NCBI GenBank assembly: GCA_038049695.1
Contig: CP142457.1
Location: 28,915,001-28,979,000, forward strand
Source: Cinnamomum chago
Lineage: Eukaryota; Streptophyta; Magnoliopsida; Laurales; Lauraceae
Direction: 5' to 3'
Length of the DNA: 64,000 bases
A program made the translations under genes and the position numbers. The notes beneath the pieces were generated by a model. It made no database searches. It saw only the letters and a program-made list of their open reading frames with translations, and was not told the origin of the DNA. Shown here piece after piece: positions 46,661 to 57,995 of the stretch (positions within the stretch are counted from its first letter, which is position 1; each line of letters begins with the position of its first letter).

Positions 46661-48264
46661 AACCTAACTCAATCGTGGATGATATGGGGCAACATGATAC
46701 CCTCCTTTGTATCTATGAACGAAGATGATTCGTCCGGGTATCACGAACCGTAATTCCTTTTGTTGACTGAGTAGGGATGTAAAAGATTTATAAACCAATT
46801 GACAACAGGAATACAATGGAATCAGCTTTTGCCCAGTAAAATATGGGATCCGACCATAGTGCAAAAAATAATTAATATCCCACCCTCAAACACTCTTTCT
46901 GATGTGTGTTGCATAAGGATCACCATACAAGTCACAGTCCATGATGGTGTGTTCATTATATTTTCACACATAGACCTTTTGAAAAGTGATGGCAATTGGG
47001 ATTTGTTGGACTTGTATGAATGTCTTGGTTAATTGCACACACATGATTTGGGACAAAATCGAATTACTATATTATGCCTTGAAACTCGTATCTCAACTTG
47101 AATGTTAGTATTACCATCTCTCTTGCTAATTTTTGCCCATTCTGAAACATGAAGCACGGTGCCACTAACCGAGTCAAAATCTTCTAATGGTAGCCTTTAT
47201 GAAGATCCCAAAATGGGGTCCGGGGTAAAGGGGTTGAAAACCATCCTAAGTGGATTGGAGGAGCTTTGGGATCAATCACAGTACACAGAGGAATACAATC
47301 TCGGCCAGTTCTTAGCAAAGCTTAATAGCTGAATCTGATTGTGATACCGCTGCAGTGTACAAAGTGTAAATTGGGAGAGTTTGTCGGGTCAAGATTTTGA
47401 CGGATCAAGGTGTGCCCCCTATTCAATGAGCTAATCCTTTTATTCTCCTATATGCTTCCAAATGAAAGCTGGAACTCTGGCCTTAAGTATGATTTCAAGC
47501 TGTATGATTCACATTATTTTTGTTGTACATTTTTTTGAGTTCCAGTATCATGTAGTGGCATAACATCATATATCTGATAGAAAATGGATTTTAGAGTGTT
47601 CTTGACATAGATAGGAGAAGATAAATCATCAATGACACAGAGGTTAAAATGCTGGAGTATGATTATCACATGATTTGAACATTCTGGTGAGTGTTGTAAT
47701 GCAATGATATAGCAGTATTCGTAATGTCTTATAAAAGAGGCATTTGGCGATAGGTCCCTAAACATTTCACTTTATGTTCTTAGATCCACAATCTTTTTTC
47801 ATATTTGGTAGGTCTTTTTTCCAAATCTGAAGACCTAAAATATACAAGTTACCCTTTGTTTAAAAGTTCTTATTTATTTAAAGATAAATCATATCCCATG
47901 GTTAGTGGGATATGCTATTAATAATGGTAAACTACTATTTAAAAAGACAAATGAAATTCAAAAACACAAATATATTTCAAAAATTTGAATTCGGATGTTC
48001 TTGGAAGATTTGAAATTCAAAAATCCAAAATTTAATTTTTTGGTGAATTAAAAATTAGCCAAAAAACTTAGATGAATTTTTAAAATTTTTTCCATTTTAC
48101 CAAATAGAGTTTGGATCCTCTTGGAAGATTTGAATTTAAAAAATTTTAAATTTGAGTTTCTAAAAAATTCAAAATTTGCCAAAAAACAATTCAAATAGAT
48201 TTTCCAAAAAACTCAGATAAATTTGACAAAAAATCAGATAAATTTGAGATAACTCAGATAAATT
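46661..48264. other. Intergenic, AT-rich, no confident gene
   Basis: An ORF at 46799-47032 (with IWDPTIVQKIINIPPSNT) faintly recalls the C-terminal part of LINE ORF2 proteins, too weak to call. From 47985 to 48282 the DNA is very AT-rich, with two copies of a block containing TCTTGGAAGATTTGAA (about 48000 and 48119) and a run of CTCAGATAAATTT repeats (48220-48282). Confidence 0.4.
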
Positions 48265-48660
48265 TCACAAAAACTCAGATAAGCGGTGGTCTCTGGGCAT
48301 AGACTTCTCTCTTTCTCCGGCGGCGGTGAACGAAACCAGAAATCTTCTCAGATCTTCATTGCCTCTACCCCGTCTCCGATTTTCTCTACAACTTTTGGTC
48401 GTGTTCTCTGCAAACTCAGATTTGCGTCTTCCTCGTTGGAGACCCCATGTAGTAGCAAAGCCCCAGACCACCTCTGTTCTGGTTCTATAGCAGTAACCAA
48501 GAGACGTCAGTATGCTATCTTCCACTTTACCGATGATGGAGCAACATCGCTACCGCTGCAACGACCAGCACAGATTCAGTCTGGTGAAACCAAGAAACCA
48601 AAAACCTTTGACAATGGAGACGGAAATCCAATCTTATGCAAATAGAGAATGAGAGAGAGC
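48265..48660 (+). other. GC-richer, gene-like fragment of unknown origin
   Basis: A 120-codon open frame (48286-48645) lies in sequence richer in G+C than its surroundings, and an 86-codon frame overlaps on the other strand. Neither product is recognised. The sharp change from AT-rich flanks suggests a captured gene piece or an old promoter/first-exon region. Confidence 0.3.
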
Positions 48661-48924
48661 CTTGCCCTAAAATTGAAGGAGAATGGAAGATTTGAAAATT
48701 TAAATTTTATGCCTAAACAATTGAAAGAGCAAATTAGTCATGAAAAAGTCCGATGTGGACAACTAAGGGACCACCGTCTGAATTAATCCCATGCGCAAGG
48801 GACTTCAGGCCTTAAACAATAATACTGTGTACTAGATACTTTATAAAACAATACTCAGGGATCTCTTGCCAATTTACCCTTAAAATTAGTTTTTTCACTG
48901 GGCTAATGCTTGGGATCAGCAACT

Positions 48925-49268
48925 CATTTATTATTTATCTATTTATAATAATGTCTAGATGTTAAAAATGCACTAGTCCACTATCAATTAGTGGTACCAC
49001 AGTTAGCCAAGTACTCGGCACCTCTGGGAGCGGAATGGTCTCATGTTCAACACTTGCCTTCATTGGCCACCTCCCTTAGTTTTATCTCGTGCACGTGGTG
49101 GGAAGATTTGCATATGCCCCTAGGGATTAGTTCTCGGTTGTCCTGATTCAATTGTCCCTCGGGCTCAAGGCCAAAGGCCCCTGGGCAGGAGACACCTTGG
49201 GATATCAAGGTCATTTATTATTGTTTATAATAATGACTAGACGTTAAAAATGCACTAGTACACTGTTA
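48925..49268 (+). mobile_element. SINE (tRNA-derived) between ~50 bp direct repeats
   Basis: The body (about 48988-49211) has an A-box-like TTAGCCAAGTAC at 49003-49014 and a B box GTTCAACAC at 49045-49053, spaced as in tRNA promoters. It is followed by GCATATGCCCCTAGGGATTAG and CTCAAGGCC blocks that recur in the copy at 57996-58240. A block around TAATGTCTAGATGTTAAAAA, about 50 bp, flanks both sides (48925-48987 and 49212-49268) with a few differences. Confidence 0.7.
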
Positions 49269-50066
49269 AAACTCAACTCTAAGAGAGATTACTTCCGTAC
49301 CTTTAGAACCAGGATAAGGGTTATTTGTTGTTATTAGGTTATTTATTTATTTTTAGAATCAAAATTATAGATATTGAGTCCACACACTTCTGTTTACACA
49401 TATTCTACCTATGATGAATATCTATCCTTTTCAATTGTAAACAATTATAGGGCTTGATTTGAGTCACGACTGATTTGCTCTACTCTGAGGAGCTTAAAGA
49501 AAAAAAAAAAAAAAAAAAAAACAACAACAACAACAAAGGTTAATCTATCCCCATCTCATCCAATTGGCCTAACAAAAAGTAACATGCATATAATGGACTG
49601 ATCGTTACCTGCAACAAACTTTTTATTTGGACCAAAACCTTGAATTCTCTCTGTATTCATGCAATTTTAACAACCCATGGAGAGTTGTTTTAATACAGTT
49701 TCTCTACCTACATTCTTTCAAACTTGAGAGACTCAAAATTACTCAAAACAAATGAAAGTGTTTCAGACTTAACTTCCTCTTTGTTTACATGAGAGTAAAT
49801 GTCAAGTCATGAATTAAAGTGAGGGGGTTTAAGTAAAAAGCATTAGTAGACAAAATTCTAATTCTCCTCAAGTCATTAGTATTAGAGAGTAAAAAAAATG
49901 AGGGGTAAAAAGGAACTTTATGTCATATCGAAGTTTACTCCCACATCCCCTTTATTCATCCAAATAGAATGACGTATAGGGCAAAGTTTAGTCTCCCCTT
50001 ATTCCATTCAAAAAACATGAAGTAAAACCATGGTATTTTCCTCTCTTTTAATTTCTTCTTGCTAAG
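49269..50066. other. Intergenic, no feature seen except a poly(A) run
   Basis: AT-rich. There is an A-run of about 22 at 49500-49521 followed by (CAA)n. No gene was recognised. Confidence 0.6.
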
Positions 50067-50276
50067 AACAACCTCTTACTCTAGTGGTAAGAGGCGCCTT
50101 TTCTTACCCGCCAGCCCATGGTTCGAACTTGGGCAAGCACACCTTTCCTCACTTGAGGTTGTGCTACCTCGCCAAAGGTCAACTCCCCTCACCAAACGGT
50201 CAACCCACTTCACACGAGGTGTACTCCCTTTAGCCGAGGGCTTAGGGTCCCAACCCCCTAAGCTGGAAAAAAAAAA
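50067..50276 (+). mobile_element. SINE, second family, with A tail
   Basis: It has a tRNA-like head with A box CTAGTGGTAAGAGG (50081-50094) and B box GGTTCGAACTTGG (50120-50132). A body of about 130 bp follows, with a 10-A tail at 50267-50276. The phrase CTTGCTAA occurs on both sides (50058 and about 50290) and may be the duplicated site, but it is not directly adjacent to the tail. Confidence 0.78.
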
Positions 50277-50723
50277 TCACATCTTCTCTTGCTAAACAAA
50301 CACATTATTGAAGCCATAAAAAGGGATGGTATAATATATCTACTTCCACCATAAATGATTATCCAATGAGAGTCTTCGACCACAAACATTTGTATATACA
50401 TGCATCAAAGGCTCATTTGCTCTCTTCAAGATTTACTGTACTCGAAAAAACAATTCTCAATAGTTTTCCCATTGGACACATGATTCAGAATTTTCCTACC
50501 ATTGTTAAATAAAGACAAACTAGAGTTGGATGTATGGTAAGAGTAAGATTAGGAAGGGTAGAATAAGAAACTAGGAGCATTTGGGACAATCTAGGGTTGC
50601 CATCAATAGGAGATAAATTAAGAGAAAATCATTTTAGATGGATTGAACATGTCCAATGCATGCTAATAATGATATCAAAGTAATAAGGAATGGAAAAGCA
50701 TAATGCCTGTAGCTAACTCAAAT

Positions 50724-50969
50724 ATAGTTAAGAAATGGCTTTGATGATGACATTGATGATGTCAACTAAAAGCAATCTAACAACCATTATTATCTGATGA
50801 ACCCACTGACATTCAGCTGCTGTATGTTGTGTTAGAACAGTGAAACATAGTTAAGAAATGGCTTTGATGATGACATTGATGATGTCAACTAAAAGCAATC
50901 TAACAACCATTATTATCTGATGCAACCCACTAACATTCAGCTGCTGTATGTTGTGTCAGAACAGTGAAA
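50724..50969. repeat. 123 bp tandem duplication
   Basis: Two nearly identical units (50724-50846 and 50847-50969) start ATAGTTAAGAAATGGC. They differ by a few bases, so the duplication is recent. Confidence 0.92.
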
Positions 50970-51859
50970 CATAACATATTTTCACCTTAAGCTAGGGTTG
51001 TGAACCATTGAGGAGAAGGTGGCACCAGATCTGGACACGGAACCATTTTGGAACTGGTTTTTTGGCTCCGAAATCGGAACCAGAACAATATATGGGATAG
51101 GTCCGGATCTAGTTCCGGTCTAGGTAGAGAATGATATTAAAAAAATAGGATTTTTAGGAGAAGTTTTCTAAAATTTAGGTAGTATGTCGGGTCTCGGGTC
51201 CGAACCATGTTGGACCCGGACCCATTTACTTATCGGGGCCTAAATACAAACACAGACCCGATTTTTAACAGGTCGGAACCTCCGGGTAATCGGAGAATCG
51301 AGGACCCATCTACATCCGTACCTTAACGTCATGTTTGTGTAACTATTTTTTTTTTTTTTAAAGTTTATCATTTTTTTATGACAAATGAGTTTTTCTATTA
51401 TTAGGTGCAAATGAAATTAGCAAACAATAAAATTGGTAAGAACATTGTTGATTTTATTTTCCAGATGATCGGACACTTCTATTTTGGTGGAAATCTCTAT
51501 CCTATATATAAGGAATATTTCTTTTTGAGGAAACACGTTGGAGATCTTTTGAAACGAAAAGTGATTTTGAGTTTCTAGTCATTCAATAACTCGCACGTCA
51601 ATGAGAACACTGTCTTCGATTCCGACTGGTAAGACTCAGAGACAACCAAAATCATTCTTCTCCTTCATCATCTTTATCTTTCTTCAATGGCCCTCTAATA
51701 TCAAGTCACCTAAAAGAACCTGACTAAAGACATCTGAATATAGATTTTCCTTTTTTGAACTTCAGTTTTGATACAATAAATATTGTTGTATACTCGTTTT
51801 GAATTTCAAGTATAAGCTCGTTTGAAGATTTGTTTCAAGAATCAAGAAGGGATCACTTC
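50970..51859. other. Intergenic, no gene recognised
   Basis: 51000-51330 is rich in GGAACC/GGTCC phrases, and a T-run lies at 51349-51360. No coding or RNA feature can be supported. Confidence 0.55.
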
Positions 51860-52865
51860 CTAAGTTCGTTATGCATATAATTTATGCTATTTTGCTAGCT
51901 TGCCTTGCCTCGTTTGGCAAGTGATTTTCCCCTTAATTTTGATTTTTTTAGAATGTGTATCGCTGTGTTTTGTGCATTCATGAATTTAAGTGAACACCAT
52001 TGATCCTGGACTGCCCCTTCAGTCTGATCCACTATCTGGGGGTCCTTAAACATGTGGACTATCTGCAGATTGGTCATGTATTATATTACATATAGTGTCG
52101 TGCTTCGGTTTCGTGGCCAGCCTCCCCGTCTACCTCATGTAGCGTGGGATCATGTTTTTGTGTGTCGTGTTTGCATGCATGCTTACTCTTATCATCAAGT
52201 ATGACGGATTAACCATTCATGATATTATATGTATTCATGCTAGTTTAGCTTATTTGAAAGGTATCTCAGTCATGAACTGTTTTAGATTCAGTAAGAGGTT
52301 TTAACATCATTTTCTTTAAACTTCAACTGTTCCATGCTCATGCCAAAATTATTTACCTGCCAAACCGTCGTGTTTGATACTTGTTATTTTGGTGTCCAGG
52401 TGCAGGCGACGTTGCCTTTGAGTAGGAGCATCAGGAGGAGGCTGTCGAGTCACCTCCAGCTCGAGAGTGGCAGCCCGACGGCGTCAACTAGACGTCGGGC
52501 TAGATCATGAGATCCATTTCATTTTGTTGGGTGCCTTTTAATTGTACTCTTGGGAATGTATTGGCCTTTATTGGCCTCTTATGGGTTATAACTAAACTTA
52601 ACTTACTTTTAGGTTAACTTTATAACTTGAACTTTGTTGGAAATGTTGTGTTACACTTCTCATTCTGATATTATGTCTTGATCTTGATGTGATTACTTAT
52701 GCACCTGAACTTCATGCTTTGTCTTGATGTGATTTGCTACACGCTTCCGCGAACTTGATCATGTGAGTAAGTCCCCGTGTCTCGGAATCCTCACCGCGGG
52801 AACCTGTGGGAAAGCGTAATTACACGCATCGCAGGCCTAGGTCTCAGTCCGGGGTCACGATACGA
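51860..52865 (+). mobile_element. LTR 3' half, related to 1-2490
   Basis: It shares ordered blocks with 1560-2490: CTGATCCAC near 52023, CCTGCCAAACCGTCGTG near 52356, GGTGTCCAGGTGCAGG, AACTAGACGTCGGGC, TATTGGCCTTTATTGGCC, GATTTGCTACACGCTTC and CCTCACCGCGGGAACC. It probably ends near GGGGTCACGAT. It may be the far half of the LTR that starts at 45367. Confidence 0.6.
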
Positions 52866-52869
52866 GGGG

Positions 52870-53300
52870 TTGCTAATTAGAGTTTTGCTAACTTGGGGTT
52901 TAATGAATTAGAATTTATTGATTAAATTTGTTAATTAGGATTTTAATTAGAGCTTTGATTAATTAAGGTTTGTTAATTAGGGTTTTGATTAAGGTTTGTT
53001 GATTGGGGTTATTTTAATTAGGTCTTGCGGGTTTGAATTGGTATCTTGTCAAATGTTTTAATTAAGGGTTGGAATGAAGGATTTTAATTAAGGTTTGAAT
53101 TAAGGTTTGAATTATAGTTTTAATTAGGGTTTGGAAATTAGGATTGTTAATTGGACTTCGTTGATTACGGTTTAATTAGTGTTTTTGATTCATCTAATTT
53201 ATTAATTAAGATTTTAATTAGGTTTTGTTGGTTTGATTAATTAGAGTTTAATTAATTGGAGCTTCAGTTATGGATTTGGTTAATTAGGTTTTAATTGATT
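52870..53300 (+). repeat. Degenerate TTAATTAGGGTTTTGA repeat
   Basis: About 430 bp made largely of imperfect 15-18 bp units such as TTAATTAGGGTTTTGA, TTAATTAAGGTTTG and TTAATTAGGTTTTG. It contains no gene. The GGGTTT/AGGGTTT phrases resemble degenerate plant telomere repeats, but the period does not. Confidence 0.7.
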
Positions 53301-53639
53301 GTGATTTGTCAAATCAAATTTTATTAACTCACTTAGGCACGAATGAAATAACCTAGGGTCATCTACTTAATATCAATTTTTTATGGACTTTTTTACTTCT
53401 TTTTAATCTTTTTTTTTTCGTTCTCTTCTCTAATTACGAAAGAGTAAGATGAGAAGGGAAGAGTTTTATGCTTTTTCTGATTTTTTTGTATCTTATGCAA
53501 AATCAATGCAACCTAACCTAAAGTGTGATGATTCGATAATTCGAAGTTCAGAAGTTCAACAATCAACCAAAATCATCACAAACAAGGAACAACAAGTGAA
53601 ATGCAAGGCAAGATATCAAAAATGTGTGTCGGGAGATAA

Positions 53640-55020
53640 AATAGGGACTTGGGAGCAACCACAGCGGCGCCCAAGATTCTCTGTACCACTTGGGCGCATA
53701 CACAGTGGTGCCCAAGTCTCCTCTTTGTGATTTAGGCTCGCTTTTCTAATTTCGGAAAAGTTCAATGATGCCCAGATACGATTTTTGATATGTTGCGATT
53801 GAATATAGAACCCTAATATGAACTACATATATCAATACTTTCGGATCTGAAAATAATGACGCGAGGAACGAGATAAGGGGGACAGATCCCTTTTGCCAGG
53901 GACTTGGGCGTACACATAGTAGCACCCAAGCATACTGTTCTTTCTTTTTCTTTTTCTTTAGCAATATATTTGTGTCTTCTTTTAATGATTTTTGTGCAAT
54001 TTAGAACACACAGTTGCAGATCCGAGGACTCTGATATCAACTTATATGAGAAAGAACCCGGATTTAAGAAACAAAATGCGTGCGAGATGAAAATCGAGGT
54101 CGAAACCCTACTCCAGAGACTTGGGCACAAGTGTTTTTCTGCACTTTTCTTTCTCAAATTCGAATTTTTATGATTAAAAATGATATGAATGCAAGATCTA
54201 TTCTAATAACGAGTTAGGGATGATGAAATGATGCAGATCTAGAACCTACGAATGATCCTAAGCATGTTTCTAATGATGGATGATTACTAAATATCAGATC
54301 TACTAGGGAAATACTATTACTGATGCAGATCTATGATGCATGCATGATCCTAAACATGTTTCTAACTACTAATGATGATGGATACTAATTGAAAAGAACT
54401 AGATCTAGAAATACCAGTTTGGATTGTGTTTTTAAAGTCCTAGATCGAAGCTCTCGCGCAAATCCACGGCCTTCGGAAGCTTTCTCCATTATTGATCTTA
54501 AAAACCAGAGTACTCCCTCTTCTCCTTTCTTATAGATCTAGAGCTCTCTCTATGGTGGCTGCTTTCTTTCTCTCCCTTTACTTCTATTTTTCTCTTCTTT
54601 GGTAGCCTCCCTTTGCAAATGGGGTTAAGAGATCCTAAAATAGATGTTTTGGGCGTGCAAAAGGGTTTAGGGTTGCTGTTTGCACGAGTTTCTAGAAGCT
54701 TCACGCGTACCAATGCGAATTAGGGTTTTTTAAGGACTTGGGCGCACACACAGGTGTGCCCAAGTGTGCTTCATGGGTTGGGCACATACACAGGTGCACC
54801 CAGGTCCTTCCTTTGGATTAAATGGATCTAAGGTTTGGGATTGGATTGTTCTTGGGCTGAGGTCGGGCCAGAACTACGAAAAGTAGAGCAGAACACACCT
54901 AAGTACACACCTAAGTGCATTTCTAAGGTGATCGGGGACATGGGCGCACCTGTGTGTGTGCCCAAGTACAGTTTAGGACATGGGCGCACCTATGGTGGCG
55001 CCCAGGTGTGTTTCCAGTGG
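53640..55020. repeat. Repeat with GGGCGC...GCGCCC palindromic modules, probable LTR remnant
   Basis: Paired motifs CTTGGGCGCAC / GTGCGCCCAAG and variants occur in two clusters (53649-53935 and 54738-55018), for example TTGGGCGCACACACAGGTG followed by TGCCCAAG. The intervening kilobase has no convincing gene; ORFs of 60-114 codons there look random. The organisation parallels the palindromic arrays of the LTRs elsewhere in the window. No LTR ends or duplicated site were identified. Confidence 0.55.
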
Positions 55021-55469
55021 GGCCGCTAGGGTAGTCTCCCGGCGGTCATATCTCTTGATCCGTCGGTCGGATTTGGACAATCTACATATCGTCAAGGAAG
55101 ATCTCGGGTCTTAGAGCCCATTGGTTCATGTACCTTACTGAGTAGTGGGTTTGAATCGGAGTCTCGACACGTTTCGGCTTTTCTCTCACGAATTTCTAGA
55201 GATAGTCGAGCTAAGTCTAAAAAAATCAACAAGCATCTTCATCATCGTTAATTAATCTGAATTATGCCGTTAATCATTCAATTATGGGTGAAATAGGGGC
55301 ACTGCTATAGATGACAAGTATTTAAGGCTATCATATGAGCCAAATGAGGTGTCTAAACTATTATTCTAAGGGCCGCAAAGAAAGATGGCTTTAAAGTACC
55401 ACGAGGCATGCAATTTTATTTTGCTTTGATCAAATAATCTCATTTATTTATTAATCAAAATCTTACCTG

Positions 55470-55984
55470 TTTTTTATCAGGTAAATATTATCTAGTTGAT
55501 GTGGGATATGAAAACACTCCTAATTACATTGTCCCGTATCGAGGAGTGCGATATCATTTGAGAGAGTTTGCTCGTGGAAGTATAAGCCCACAAGATGCCA
55601 AAGAACTATTCAACCCTTGCTATTCTTCCTTACGAAATGCAATTGAGCGTGTTTTTGGTGTAATAAAAATCGCTTTCCAATATTGAAGAACACTTCTTCT
55701 CATTCATTTGACACGATTACAGATGTAATAATTACACGTTGCACCTTACACACAACTTCATTCACATCCACTCTTACGGTGAAGATTGGATATATGAAGA
55801 GTATGACCTTCAATATGAGAATTAGTCTTCTGAACAGGAGGATATCAATGAACCAGATGATGATTATAGTACGGATGGGCGACGTCGGGAGGGCAATAGA
55901 ATGTGGGAAGCAATTTCAAATGCTATGTGGGATGAATATAGCATTCGCACTAGAAGGCCAAGAGATCGGCATGAGCATCAATAA
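55470..55984 (+). pseudogene. PIF/Harbinger transposase, C-terminal fragment (broken)
   Basis: The frame at 55483-55680 reads YYLVDVGYENTP, NYIVPYRGVRYHLREF and SLRNAIERVFGVIKIAF, the DDE-nuclease C-terminal region of plant PIF/Harbinger transposases (DDE_Tnp_4 type). The conserved Asp of VDVGY and Glu of AIERVFG are kept. After a stop at 55681 and frame changes, the tail MWEAISNAMWDEYSIRTRR (near 55900-55960) matches the family's usual ending. The N-terminal half, including the first catalytic Asp, and the partner MYB-like protein are absent. Confidence 0.85.
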
Positions 55985-56271
55985 AAGGCTTATCATGGAT
56001 TGTAGTTATTGTCTTGATTTCTTTTGTTATGAACTTTGACGGAAAAATATAAATTTGCATATGATTATTTGTTTGACTCTAAAATCTATGATGTCTTTGT
56101 TTTAGCATATATTATAATCTTTAGCAACTGTCAAACAGCTCAGTTTAAAATCTGTTGCATTCTTGAAAAAATGCCAAATAGCAACAATGTTGCAATATTA
56201 TAATATTGCACTATTATACTCTACAACATTTGATTCTGCTACTATTTAAATCTAAAAATATTATATTCTAC

Positions 56272-56292
56272 ATGTATCCAAACGGCCCTTAA
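56272..56292 (+). repeat. Possible Harbinger-type terminal repeat with TAA site
   Basis: TATCCAAACGGCCCTTAA resembles the inner-to-outer end of PIF/Harbinger or related MITE termini, about 290 bp after the transposase relic. No convincing left end was found; GGGCCGCAAAG near 55370 is only a partial match. Confidence 0.35.
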
Positions 56293-56363
56293 AGTATTAG
56301 CCTATATAACTTGGATCATTGATTTTAGCCATCAAGGTAAATGTGGAAGTATTATTAATATTA

Positions 56364-57313
56364 TGGGGTTTTACCGAAAAAATCTCCTTAAGGCCGGTGG
56401 AGACTAAAAAGGTCCTCAAAGTTTTTATGCACCGGATTGGTGGCAAAGGCCCTTTTTGGGGTTTTTTCTTTTTTTTTTTTTTTTTTTGGTACCGATCGGT
56501 GATATACTTGAGCGATATTGATGCCCACTACATCACCCTATGTTCACTCTTCACCTATTCAACTGAGTAAGGACACACCTTGTGTTTTTGAAATCATTTC
56601 CAAGCCTACAAATCAAGAAACCAAATAAACTTGACCAACCCACTTGTAAGCTAGTCGCCACTACCAAATGCTCACCTACAAATACCAACCAACATTCATT
56701 ATCTTCCATCCTCTCTGGTTTCTATAAATTTGAACCAGTGCTCCAACTCTAACTTTGAGAAAATTGAAAGACTTTGAAAGCCTTAACCCTCATCGACACT
56801 TCGAAAGATGAGGTTTTTCCCTACAACTTATCTCTAAATATGACTTTTCCCCCCACCCTCCCAAAGTCTAGAGGGAAAACTCATCTCTAATGATAAGCTA
56901 TAGGGAAAAACCTATGGAAAGATTTGTGAAGAACTTGATTCAATCTAGTCAGATTTTCTCAAGTTACTTATGGATTCAATAAGAAGCTGGTGAAATTCAT
57001 AAAGATTTACACTTTTTTCTGCTCTTCCTATTAAATTGAATGAGGGTTTTTGTTTCAATATGAGATGTTCTTTATGTTTCAATCTGAACAATCGGAAGCC
57101 CTGGGAGCGAATCATTCTTGTCAAAGTCTGGCTGCAGCCTTCCTCGCGGGCGAAGAAGAAGATGGCACGAGCAGCGATATCGCTTTTTAGCAAAACAACA
57201 AGAAATAAAAAAAAAAAAAAGATTTGTGGGAGGGCCTTTATGGTCTATATTGAAGTTTTAGGGCCTTTTTGGTCTTTAACCACTTTGAGGAGATTTTTCC
57301 GGTAAAACCCCCC
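56364..57313. mobile_element. Non-autonomous element with ~90 bp terminal inverted repeats
   Basis: The left end GGGGTTTTACCGAAAAAATC and the right end, inverted, GGGGTTTTACCGGAAAAATC continue matching imperfectly for about 90 bp (CTCC, AGACTAAAAAGG / AGACCAAAAAGG, AAAGGCCCT). The 950 bp element has no transposase. Long TIRs suggest a Mutator-like MITE; a clear 9 bp duplicated site was not seen. A T-run is at 56465-56487. Confidence 0.6.
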
Positions 57314-57836
57314 TATATAAATTTGTTAATTTGAATTGGTTACATGAATGTATGTAAATAAATATATATTTATATTTTATAATATTTTTTCCATTTTTTA
57401 AAATATCCTTAAATTATTAAAAAAAAAAACATGATTCTATCAGGTCTTCGATTGACTATCTGTGATATTTTTTTGCATTGAATGAGTTAAGTCGGTTATA
57501 AGTTTTCCAACCTTGGTCTTTGTTAGCCCTTATTAAGGTTTATGATTTATTTTTCTTTTTTGGAACGGTTTGAAGCTGGCTTGATCAAGAGTTATTTGGA
57601 ACCGCACCAAATTAATATTCATAATCTTCATGGTGTTCTTGCTTTGTAATGTTTTTGTAATAGTTATCTTTAATGACAATTAATTTGATCAATGTACCAT
57701 AGCCCTCAAATGTATCACCAAACTACTACGTAAAGCCTTGTCTACCTGGATGTTTGCCACTCTTCGGTGATTCAATAACTTTAGTAGCTTGTGTTCCCTC
57801 CAAGAATGTGTCAGTTGCGGCTCCAACAATATTAAC
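57314..57836. other. Intergenic AT-rich segment
   Basis: No gene, repeat end or RNA was recognised. Confidence 0.55.
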
Positions 57837-57975
57837 ACATTAAATTTAAAGCACAAGAGGATTTGGATCTCATTTTTTGCTAAGATCATAAACGCGATAA
57901 AAGTTCATATGATGAGCAGTGACACAGTTTCATTCTCCTTCGTGATGAACGTTTCGCTGAAGTTAAATTCACTAC
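57837..57975 (+). repeat. Unknown repeat, copy 1
   Basis: The block AAATTTAAAGCACAAGAGGA...GAAGTTAAATTCACT matches 59091-59228 (AAATTTACAACGCAAGAGGA...GCAGTTAAATTCGCT) in direct orientation at roughly 80% by eye, including GGATCTCATTTTT, GCGATAAAAGTT and CATTCTCC. The family is unknown. Confidence 0.65.
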
Positions 57976-57995
57976 ATTCTTTTATAACCCAGAGT

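Noticed and set aside
46799..47032. A 77-codon ORF faintly like a LINE ORF2 C-terminus
   Set aside because: The similarity is a single short stretch (IWDPTIVQKIINIP); no RT, endonuclease or A tail is nearby.
48286..48645. A 119-codon ORF in GC-richer DNA
   Set aside because: No recognisable domain, and an overlapping open frame on the other strand. It is kept only as a gene-like fragment.
52870..53300. Interstitial telomere repeat
   Set aside because: Units are 15-18 bp and AT-rich, without runs of the 7 bp plant telomere unit.
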